Part shown: positions 19,891 through 26,797 of the stretch, one piece after another | Numbering within the stretch: the stretch's first letter is position 1 | Layout of the letters: each line of letters starts with the position of its first letter | Source of the DNA: Sphingomonas sp. | Lineage (GTDB): Bacteria > Pseudomonadota > Alphaproteobacteria > Sphingomonadales > Sphingomonadaceae | Length of the DNA stretch: 64,000 bases | Direction: 5' to 3' | Assembly (NCBI GenBank): GCA_017418975.1 | Contig: JAFOMG010000017.1 | Location: 248,001-312,000 of the forward strand | Notes under the pieces: generated by a model | Seen by the model: only the letters and a program-made list of their open reading frames with translations | Told to the model about the DNA's origin: nothing | Databases searched by the model: none | Program-made: the position numbers and the translations under genes

Positions 19891-20928
19891 TTACGCGTCG
19901 ACTTTAATTACACCGCGGCGGATCTGGTCGAGCTCGATGCTCTCGAACAGCGCCTGGAAATTGCCGTTGCCAAAGCCTTCATTGCCCTTGCGCTGGATGA
20001 TCTCGAAGAAGATCGGGCCGAACATGTTCTCGGTGAAGATCTGGAGGAGGATGCCCTCGTCGCCGATATTGCCGTCGATCAGGATACGGTTTTTGCGCAG
20101 GCGCTCCAGGTCCTCGCCGTGCCCGGGCACGCGCTTGTCGACCAGTTCGTAATAGGTCTCGATCGTGTCCTGCAGCTTGACGCCGCGGGCGCGCAGGCGC
20201 TCCACCGTGTCGTAGATGTCCGGCGTGGTCAGCGCGAGGTGCTGGATGCCCTCGCCCTTATATTCGCGGATGAACTCCTCGATCTGGCTCTTGTCGTCCT
20301 GGCTCTCGTTCAGCGGGATGCGGATAGCCTTGTCGGGCGCGATCATCGCCTGGCTGAACAGGCCGGTCGCCTGGCCCTTGATGTCGAAATACTTCTGCTC
20401 CTCGAAGCCGAAGAGCGTCTTGTAGAATTCGCTCCACACCCGCATCTGGCCGCGGCGCACATTGTGGGTGAGGTGATCGAGCAGGTCGAGCCCGACATTG
20501 TTCTTCGCCTCGGCTTCCCGCCAGCCCCGGAACTCGGCCCAATCCTGGTAGAGGTCGTGGCCGTCCTCGATGAAATAGAGATAGGAGCCGCCGATGCCGA
20601 GGATGACGGTGTCGTCCTCGTCGGTGCGCTTGGCGCCGTGCGCGAGCGCCCATGCCATCGCCTTGGCCGGATCGGCGACGCGGAAGGCCATCGCGCTGGC
20701 CGAGGGCCCGTGCTCGCCGCGGAACGCCGCCACGCGGCCGGCTTCGTCGCGATTGAGCATCAGGTTGATGCGGCCCTGCTTGTAGCGGGTGACGTTCTTG
20801 CTGGGGTGCCGGTGCGTCGGCACGAAGCCCAGCATCTCGAACTGCTTCCCCATCGCCTCGGGATCGGGCGAGGTGAATTCGACGAACTCGAAGCCGTTGA
20901 GGCCGAGCGGATTGGCAGGATCGGTCAT
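19891..20928 (-). CDS. hpd: 4-hydroxyphenylpyruvate dioxygenase
   Basis: A 345-residue Fe(II) dioxygenase converting 4-hydroxyphenylpyruvate to homogentisate. Two vicinal-oxygen-chelate halves: the first from LNGFEFVEFTSPDPEAM, the second from NVGLDLLDHLTHNVRRGQM. Iron ligands are the His in DHLTHNV, the His in GIQHLALTTPDIY and the Glu in FFEIIQRKG near the C-terminus, which also has the family's GFGNGNFQALFESIE. Start ATG 20928 (MTDPANPLGLNGFEF); a longer start at 20985 would lie inside the operator box. The box AGTGTCAATTGATACT is about 50 bp upstream. Product feeds HmgA. Confidence 0.95.
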   Translation of the reverse strand: MTDPANPLGLNGFEFVEFTSPDPEAMGKQFEMLGFVPTHRHPSKNVTRYKQGRINLMLNRDEAGRVAAFRGEHGPSASAMAFRVADPAKAMAWALAHGAKRTDEDDTVILGIGGSYLYFIEDGHDLYQDWAEFRGWREAEAKNNVGLDLLDHLTHNVRRGQMRVWSEFYKTLFGFEEQKYFDIKGQATGLFSQAMIAPDKAIRIPLNESQDDKSQIEEFIREYKGEGIQHLALTTPDIYDTVERLRARGVKLQDTIETYYELVDKRVPGHGEDLERLRKNRILIDGNIGDEGILLQIFTENMFGPIFFEIIQRKGNEGFGNGNFQALFESIELDQIRRGVIKVDA

Positions 20929-20977
20929 GGGTGCACGCTCCAAGAAGGTAACGCGCGGGCTAGTCCGAAGTGCAGTT

Positions 20978-20993
20978 AGTGTCAATTGATACT
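20978..20993. promoter_or_regulatory. Operator-like box upstream of hpd
   Basis: AGTGTCAATTGATACT: palindromic except for one base pair (AGT[G/A]TCAATTGA[T/C]ACT). Nearly the same sequence lies between hmgA and the symporter gene. Position immediately upstream of hpd suggests repression or activation together with hmgA. Confidence 0.62.
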
Positions 20994-21001
20994 AGTTGCG
21001 G

Positions 21002-22348
21002 TCATAGCCCTTCGCCGCCCACCCAGTGCGCGTTGGAGAGGCGCCGGGCGACGCTCCAGGTCTGGGTGCGGATGTCCGGCACCGCGACGATCTCCCAGAA
21101 AGCACCGCGAGTCATCGGGCCGAGGGCGTAGAGATTGGCGTTGGGCCGGCCGGCCGCGTCGATCGTCTGGCCCTGATTGTCGACATCGATGCCGAGATGC
21201 GCCGCGTCGGGGCGGATCACCCCGCGCGCGGCGAGCTTCTGGAGCAGGGGCTCCTGCGTGCGGTTGAGGTCGCCGAGCGGCCCGGTGCAGTTGACGATGC
21301 GCTGCACCGTCATCGTCTCGGCCGCATCGGCGCCGCGGCGGCGCAGCGTCACCGCGATGCCCCCGGGCTGCTCCGCGAAGCCGAGCGTCTTGCCGGCAAT
21401 CACTTCGAGCTGGCCGCGCGCGATCACGGCCATCAGCCGCGCATAAACCTCGGGCGCGAGGCGGTGGCGATGCACGTCCCACCAGGGGCGAAGGTGGCGG
21501 AGGAACCGGCCGCGCTCGTCCTCGCTGGCATTCCCCCACATCGCCTGGGTGAAGGGCCGGAGCTCGTCGACGGCATTGCGCCAGCCGATCTCCTCGCCCC
21601 GCGCGCGCAGTGCTTGGAGCAGCTTCGAGGCAGTGGTGGCGGGGCGTTCGGCGAGCTTCTTCCAGTCGCTGCCCGGCGCGTGCGGGCGCGGAAGGAGGCC
21701 GCGGCGGGACAGCGCGACGATCCTGCCCTTGAAGCCGCGCGCATCGAGCAGCAGCACGACGTCGATCATGGTGAGACCGGTACCGATCACCAGCACGGTA
21801 TCGTCCGGGCCGAGCCCGTCGGGCACGCTCGCGTCCCAGGGATCGCCCTTGTAGCGTTCGGCGCTCAGCTTTTCGGGGTCGAGGCCCGGCGGATCGTGCG
21901 GCGGCAGGTTGCCGACCGCGAGCACCGCCGCGTCGGCCGTCACCGTGCGGCCCTTGAGGCGCACCGTCACGCCATCGGCGAAGTCGAGATCCTCGACCTC
22001 GTCGCGCACCAGCTGCAGGCGATCGGGATGGGCGAGCAGCGCGGCGTCGAGCAACTCGCGCAGATATTCGCCATAGGTGACGCGCGGGATGAAGGCGCCG
22101 GGTGCGTCCGCCACGCCGCGCGCCTCGAGCCAGCGGACGAAGTGCGACGGATCGTCGGGAAAGGCGCTCATGTTCGATGCGCGCACGTTGAGCACATGAC
22201 TGGGATGCGCGGCGCCATAGGCGAGGCCGAGGCCGGCGACCGGCGCACGCTCGATCAGCGTGGCGCGGGGGCCGTCGTGGCGGAGCAGGTTGATCGCCTG
22301 CAGGGTGCCGGAAAAGCCGGCACCGATGATCGCGACATGCTCGATCAC
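21002..22348 (-). CDS. FAD/NAD(P)-binding protein (pyridine nucleotide-disulfide-like)
   Basis: A 448-residue flavoprotein. N-terminal FAD motif VAIIGAGFSGTLQAINLLR, a middle nucleotide motif VLVIGTGLTMIDVVLLL and a C-terminal GxxPxxxLYALGPMTRG-like end (NANLYALGPMTRGAFWE). This matches the 'FAD-NAD(P)-binding' HpaC/HI0933-unrelated group often found as stand-alone proteins; substrate unknown. GTG at 22348 lies one base past the TGA of the DUF6356 gene, so coupled translation is likely; an upstream ATG (22438) would overlap that gene. The gene is leftward and ends near the hpd operator. Confidence 0.78.
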   Translation of the reverse strand: MIEHVAIIGAGFSGTLQAINLLRHDGPRATLIERAPVAGLGLAYGAAHPSHVLNVRASNMSAFPDDPSHFVRWLEARGVADAPGAFIPRVTYGEYLRELLDAALLAHPDRLQLVRDEVEDLDFADGVTVRLKGRTVTADAAVLAVGNLPPHDPPGLDPEKLSAERYKGDPWDASVPDGLGPDDTVLVIGTGLTMIDVVLLLDARGFKGRIVALSRRGLLPRPHAPGSDWKKLAERPATTASKLLQALRARGEEIGWRNAVDELRPFTQAMWGNASEDERGRFLRHLRPWWDVHRHRLAPEVYARLMAVIARGQLEVIAGKTLGFAEQPGGIAVTLRRRGADAAETMTVQRIVNCTGPLGDLNRTQEPLLQKLAARGVIRPDAAHLGIDVDNQGQTIDAAGRPNANLYALGPMTRGAFWEIVAVPDIRTQTWSVARRLSNAHWVGGEGL

Positions 22349-22349
22349 G

Positions 22350-22616
22350 TCAGATTTCGTATTCGATCTGCCACTCGGGCTGTTCATAGGCCGGCTTGCG
22401 CGCCGCCATGCCGGGCTGGCGCGCGAGCATCTGGCCATAGAGCCGCTTCACCGCGTCGCTCGCGGTGCGGACGAACAGGGCGGGCACGATGGCATGCACC
22501 ACGCAGGCCGCGCCCCCGATGATCATGGTGAAGCCGAATCGCGCGGCGGTGCTGGCGTGCTCGCCATAGCTTTCGCCGACGGCGCGCGGATGGGACAGGA
22601 AGATGCGCTCGAACAT
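22350..22616 (-). CDS. DUF6356 family protein (capsule-type small protein)
   Basis: An 88-residue protein beginning MFERIFLSHPRAVGESYGEH with a central hydrophobic stretch (FGFTMIIGGAACVVHAIVPALFV) and a charged C-terminus. The start and the SHPRxVxESYxEH pattern match DUF6356, a short alphaproteobacterial membrane-associated family of unknown role. It is first in a two-gene leftward unit with the FAD/NAD(P)-binding protein. Confidence 0.72.
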   Translation of the reverse strand: MFERIFLSHPRAVGESYGEHASTAARFGFTMIIGGAACVVHAIVPALFVRTASDAVKRLYGQMLARQPGMAARKPAYEQPEWQIEYEI

Positions 22617-22810
22617 GAGGGCCGTTTACGCTCACCGGGCCGCACTGTGAAGTACAGCTTTTGCACTCCCAAGCCTGGCTTTGTTTGCAATGCGGCCGGG
22701 CATGGCCGAACCTGTGGACGAGGCGCGCCGGAGAGCGCGCGTGGCGACGGGGGTTCCAACTGCGGCAGGACTGTGGTTGGTTAGCGCTAACAATAAGAGG
22801 GGAAGACAGC

Positions 22811-24550
22811 TTGAGCGAGGATGCACGGTCCGACAGTCCGTCGGCGCCCTTGGGCGAACATCACACGGCCACCCGCAACGAGAAGATGGTGATCGCGGCA
22901 TCGTCGCTGGGTACCGTGTTCGAATGGTATGATTTCTATCTCTACGGCCTGCTCGCCACGACGATCTCGGCGCAGTTCTTCGCCGGCGTGAACGATACCA
23001 CCGCCTTCATCTTCGCGCTCGCGGCGTTCGCGGCGGGGTTCGCGGTGCGGCCGTTCGGCGCGCTCGTCTTCGGGCGGATCGGCGACCTGGTGGGACGCAA
23101 GAACACCTTTCTGGTGACGATGGGGATCATGGGCGGGTCGACCTTCGCGGTGGGCCTGCTCCCGAATTTCGCCACTGCCGGCGTGGCGGCGCCGATCCTG
23201 CTGGTGACGCTCCGCGTGCTCCAGGGACTGGCGCTGGGCGGCCAATATGGCGGGGCCGCCACTTATGTCGCCGAGCATGCGCCCAACCACAAGCGCGGCC
23301 TCTACACCAGCTGGATCCAGACCACCGCGACGCTGGGCCTGTTCGCCTCGCTGCTCGTCGTGATCGGCACGCGCTCGTGGCTGGGCGAGGCGGCGTTCGC
23401 CAGCTGGGGCTGGCGCGTGCCGTTCCTCGCCTCGATCCTGCTGCTGGGCGTGTCGCTCTGGGTGCGCCTCCAGCTCAACGAGAGCCCCGTCTATGCCCGG
23501 ATGAAGGCGAGCGGCAACACTTCCAAGGCGCCGCTCACCGAGGCGTTTCTGCGCTGGGGCAATCTGCGCATCGTCCTCATCGCGCTGTTCGGCGCGGTGG
23601 TGGGCCAGGCGGTGGTCTGGTACACGGGGCAATTCTACGCGCTGTTCTTCCTCGAGAAGACGCTGAAGGTCGACGGGATGACTGCGAACGTCCTGATCGC
23701 CATCGCGCTGGCGCTGGGCACGCCGTTCTTCGTGTTCTTCGGCTGGCTCTCCGACAGGATCGGCCGCAAGCCGATCATCCTGGCGGGCTGCCTGCTCGCG
23801 GCGGTCAGCTATTTCCCGCTATTCCACGCGCTGACCCAGGCAGCCAACCCGGCGCTGGCCGAGGCGCAGGCGCGGGCGCCGGTGAAGGTGCTGACCTTCG
23901 CCTTCGACGACAACATCGCAGTCGTCGAAGCGACCTGCTCGTTTCAATTTGATCCCATCGGCAAGAACAAGTTCGACAGTTCGGCGTGCGATGTCGTCAA
24001 ATCCTATCTTGCCAAGGCGGGCGTCCCCTACGCACAGGGAAAACTGAGCGAAGCCTCACCAGACATCCTTGGACAGCCATCCGAGATCACCGTGCAGATC
24101 GGCAACCGTTTCCTGCCCGCACCTCGTGCATCGGAGTTTGCGGATGCATCGGCCCGCAAGGGCCTGATCGCCGCTTTCCAGAAGGACCTCCAGGCCGAGC
24201 TCACCAGGGCCGGCTATCCCGCCAAGGCCGAGGACGCCCGGATCAACAAGCCGCTGGTGGTCGCGATCCTGTTCGCGCTCGTGCTGCTGGTGACCATGGT
24301 CTATGGCCCGATCGCGGGCATGCTGGTCGAGCTGTTCCCCAGCCGCATCCGCTATACGTCGATGAGCCTGCCCTATCATCTGGGCAATGGCTGGTTCGGC
24401 GGCTTCCTGCCCGCCACCGCCTTTGCGATGGTGGCGGCGACCGGGGATATTTATTACGGCCTCTGGTATCCCGTGGTGGCCGCGGCCGCGACGCTCGTCA
24501 TCGGCCTGTTGCTGCTTCCCGAGACGTTCCGGAGGAAGATCGAGGAATGA
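22811..24550 (+). CDS. MFS transporter, metabolite:H+ symporter type, with large loop insert
   Basis: A 579-residue inner-membrane transporter. It has the MFS/MHS signature region VFEWYDFYLYGLLATT at the start of TM1, the loop motif FGRIGDLVGRKNTF, and GWLSDRIGRKPIILAG in the second half. Between TM8-10 (about residues 355-480) lies a polar ~120-residue insert without membrane segments (KVLTFAFDDNIAVVEATCSF to AGYPAKAEDARINK), absent from typical ~430-residue MHS proteins. TTG at 22811 follows GAGGGGAAG; upstream codons read into the promoter region. Substrate probably an organic acid or osmolyte. Coupled to the YbaK-like gene by an ATGA overlap. Confidence 0.8.
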   Translation: MSEDARSDSPSAPLGEHHTATRNEKMVIAASSLGTVFEWYDFYLYGLLATTISAQFFAGVNDTTAFIFALAAFAAGFAVRPFGALVFGRIGDLVGRKNTFLVTMGIMGGSTFAVGLLPNFATAGVAAPILLVTLRVLQGLALGGQYGGAATYVAEHAPNHKRGLYTSWIQTTATLGLFASLLVVIGTRSWLGEAAFASWGWRVPFLASILLLGVSLWVRLQLNESPVYARMKASGNTSKAPLTEAFLRWGNLRIVLIALFGAVVGQAVVWYTGQFYALFFLEKTLKVDGMTANVLIAIALALGTPFFVFFGWLSDRIGRKPIILAGCLLAAVSYFPLFHALTQAANPALAEAQARAPVKVLTFAFDDNIAVVEATCSFQFDPIGKNKFDSSACDVVKSYLAKAGVPYAQGKLSEASPDILGQPSEITVQIGNRFLPAPRASEFADASARKGLIAAFQKDLQAELTRAGYPAKAEDARINKPLVVAILFALVLLVTMVYGPIAGMLVELFPSRIRYTSMSLPYHLGNGWFGGFLPATAFAMVAATGDIYYGLWYPVVAAAATLVIGLLLLPETFRRKIEE

Positions 24551-25011
24551 CCGTCGAGACCGTGCGCGCCTGGCTTGCCGAACATGCCCCGGACCTGGCC
24601 CTGATCGAGCAGGCGGCGAGCACGGCCACGGTGGCGGAGGCGGCGGCGACGCTCGGGGTCGAGCCCGGGCGCATCGCCAAGACGCTGGCGCTGCGCGTGG
24701 GCGAGGGCGTCGTGCTCGTCGTCGCGCGCGGCGATGCCCGGCTCGACAATCCGAAGATCAAGGCCGAGTTCGCCGGCCGCGCCTCCATGCTCGGCGCCGA
24801 GGAGGCGGAGGTGCTGACCGGCCATCCGGTGGGCGGTGTCTGCCCCTTCGGGCTGGCGACGCCGCTGCCGGTCTATTGCGACGTCTCGATCCGCGGTTTC
24901 GCGACGGTGTTCCCGGCGGCGGGCTCGCGCACCGCATCGGTGGAGATCGCGCCCGAACGGCTGGCGGCGCTGGTTTCGCGGCGCTGGGTGGACGTCTGCA
25001 GGCCGGGCTGA
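24547..25011 (+). CDS. YbaK/EbsC-type aminoacyl-tRNA deacylase
   Basis: A 154-residue editing-domain protein. The pattern RIAKTLALRV with its Lys, followed by VLVVARGDARLDNPKIKAEF and VGGVCPFGLATPLPVYCD, is typical of YbaK/EbsC/ProX domains that hydrolyse mischarged tRNAs. It is translated from an ATG overlapping the stop of the MFS gene (ATGA). The gene sits 60 bp before tRNA-Glu, outside the island. Confidence 0.85.
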   Translation: MTVETVRAWLAEHAPDLALIEQAASTATVAEAAATLGVEPGRIAKTLALRVGEGVVLVVARGDARLDNPKIKAEFAGRASMLGAEEAEVLTGHPVGGVCPFGLATPLPVYCDVSIRGFATVFPAAGSRTASVEIAPERLAALVSRRWVDVCRPG

Positions 25012-25071
25012 GCAAATGCGCTTGACCCGCCGCGCAACCTTCCCTAACGGACCGCCTCCACGCTTCGGCAT

Positions 25072-25146
25072 GGCCCCTTCGTCTAGCGGTTAGGACGCGG
25101 CCCTTTCACGGCTGAAACACGGGTTCGATTCCCGTAGGGGTCACCA
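25072..25146 (+). tRNA. tRNA-Glu (anticodon TTC)
   Basis: Cloverleaf can be drawn by hand: acceptor GGCCCCT pairing with AGGGGTC (one G-U), D arm TCTAGCGGTTAGGA, anticodon stem-loop with CCTTTCACG giving TTC, T arm CGGGTTCGATTCCCG, discriminator A and encoded CCA. The last 16 bases are the core duplicated at 61932-61947, so the gene is also the left attachment site of the island and remains intact. Confidence 0.95.
25131..25146 (+). repeat. Left attachment core (attL) in tRNA-Glu 3' end
   Basis: CCCGTAGGGGTCACCA, identical to 61932-61947. It covers the T-arm side of the acceptor stem and CCA, a usual target for tyrosine integrases. Confidence 0.9.
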
Positions 25147-25202
25147 GCGTCAAGCAGAAAATGGCTGATTATTGCCATTTTCTGCTTCTGGGGCATCGGC
25201 GC

Positions 25203-25221
25203 TCCCACATTCCGTCCCACA
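25203..25221. repeat. Possible integrase arm-type site, left
   Basis: TCCCACATTCCGTCCCACA, 57 bp inside attL. It matches 61796-61814 at 17 of 19 positions in the same orientation. Internal tandem TCCCACA units suggest protein binding. Proposed as an arm site of the integrase or its directionality factor. Confidence 0.5.
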
Positions 25222-25310
25222 CAATTTATCGGTTTTGACGGGACTAAATGAGACCCGGTGGGGCCTGAAATCAGGCTCAAAGTTCGCCAGCACGCACGGT
25301 TTGTCTCATA

Positions 25311-26636
25311 TTATCTCAATCGCGCGCGTGCCGTGCGGCGCTCGGCGTCGGTGAAAACGCCCTCCCAGCGTGGCTCAAGGATTAGAGATTCGACCGCTAG
25401 GTCAAGACGGCCCATCAGCGCGAGGCGCGCGAAGCCGTCCGAGGGCGGAGATGCCAAGAGCCGACGAGCAGTCTCAATACCACCCCACCGGTCCACCATT
25501 TGCAACATCGCCACCGGCTTGTAACCAAGGCGGTCGCACTCAGCATAGATTTGACGAAGAGCATCGGCGAAGGCGCGCTCAACTGCACGGGGATCGGCTA
25601 CCTTCGGGCCAGGTGGCGGCGTCGCTTCGGGAGCGAGCAGCGATGCCAGCGCCGTTTGGTTGGCGCGCAACCAATCCGCAAGCTCGCCGACGGCGCCCAA
25701 GCCAGCCACCACCGCTTCGTACTGGCTGGCGAATGAGGCGGTCGGATCAATGCCAGGGGTTTCGATTCTAATCGCGAGCGACTTATTGGCGGGCACCGCT
25801 TGATATTTGGAATCGGCCAGAAGCGGCGAAGCGGCAATCGCACTGGACAGATGCGCGCAACCTGAGAACAGCGCATTGACATATTTCACGGCACCCCCGG
25901 TTCCGAATTCATGCCGAAGCTGGCAGGCGGGCAAATCGCGGAGTGTCAGGCCCTCGAAGGATCGGGTCAGCGCTTTCGGACCATCGCTCGACGGACGAAC
26001 ACGAAGCTGGGGCAGTATCTCAGCGGCTAGCGCCGCATATTGCTGCGCAAAGTCGCGCTTCTCCGCGACGGTTGATCCGATCCAACCGCCCGCCGACCGC
26101 TTGCCGCATAGTGCTTCAAGCAGATCAATCCGGATCGCCAACCGCGCATCTATCTCGATCGGGAGTACGTCACCGCGTCTTTCGCGCAGTGCCTCGGCCA
26201 TGGCCTCGATCGAAACCCGCGCGTCGAACAGTTCGGCCTCGGGCAACGACGCCAGTTTGCTTGCGGGCGCCACCAACAACGACGCAACCCGTTCGCGGCC
26301 AAGCTCGCGCGCCGCCGCCGCAACTTCCTGTAAGTAAGCTTCGGACTGCCCGGGCTGGAAATCGGCTGTCACCTCGCTTTCAATAAGGACGCAGGCACGC
26401 AGGCTGCCGCTGGCGTCGAACCAGCCCATGCGCACATCGGTTTGGCGCGCGTCCTGATAGCGCGGTGGAGACTTGTGCAACTTGAGTTCGCAACCCGAAG
26501 GCACGGTGAACCGCTCACCGAGATGCGCAAGAAGCCAATCCCGAAACGGCTCCGAAGCATGAAGTTCCTCGATCAGGAAATTGTCGAGGTCACGCTCCCG
26601 CACCCGATCCTTGAACAGGGGTTCCGCCAATTGCAT
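25311..26636 (-). CDS. Unrecognised protein, possible nuclease-like island-edge gene
   Basis: A 441-residue soluble protein, first gene inside the left end. Residues ~1-110 start MQLAEPLFKDRVRERDLDNFLIEEL and include DVRMGWFDASGSLRACVLIESEVTADFQPGQSEAYL, which resembles the D-x(n)-E-x-E/K core of restriction-fold proteins used against known nucleic acid ends, but this is weak. The C-terminal ~85 residues (YAECDRLGYKPVAMLQMVDRWGGIETARRLLASPPSDGF...) are a tail that recurs, to my knowledge, on many unrelated accessory-region proteins. ATG 26636 is chosen because the domain starts there; an earlier in-frame start at 26693 has no added conserved sequence. Defence or regulatory role possible; function unknown. 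Confidence 0.55.
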   Translation of the reverse strand: MQLAEPLFKDRVRERDLDNFLIEELHASEPFRDWLLAHLGERFTVPSGCELKLHKSPPRYQDARQTDVRMGWFDASGSLRACVLIESEVTADFQPGQSEAYLQEVAAAARELGRERVASLLVAPASKLASLPEAELFDARVSIEAMAEALRERRGDVLPIEIDARLAIRIDLLEALCGKRSAGGWIGSTVAEKRDFAQQYAALAAEILPQLRVRPSSDGPKALTRSFEGLTLRDLPACQLRHEFGTGGAVKYVNALFSGCAHLSSAIAASPLLADSKYQAVPANKSLAIRIETPGIDPTASFASQYEAVVAGLGAVGELADWLRANQTALASLLAPEATPPPGPKVADPRAVERAFADALRQIYAECDRLGYKPVAMLQMVDRWGGIETARRLLASPPSDGFARLALMGRLDLAVESLILEPRWEGVFTDAERRTARARLR

Positions 26637-26797
26637 GCCTAATTGGCTCCATCGAGGTAGCCGCCGTCCGCCCCACGCGCGACCAAGCCGCAATCGCTGA
26701 GTATCAGCGCCGCTTCCGCGTCATCGTCGCGTTTCGCTGCTCGTCGTCAATACTCAAAGACATCCGCATCCCGACGGGTTGCCACAAGCGATAAGCG

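Noticed and set aside
23986..25011. Apparent 341-residue protein ending in the YbaK-like domain
   Set aside because: The first ~187 residues are an antisense-like shadow of the MFS gene; the real start is the ATG at 24547 overlapping the MFS stop.
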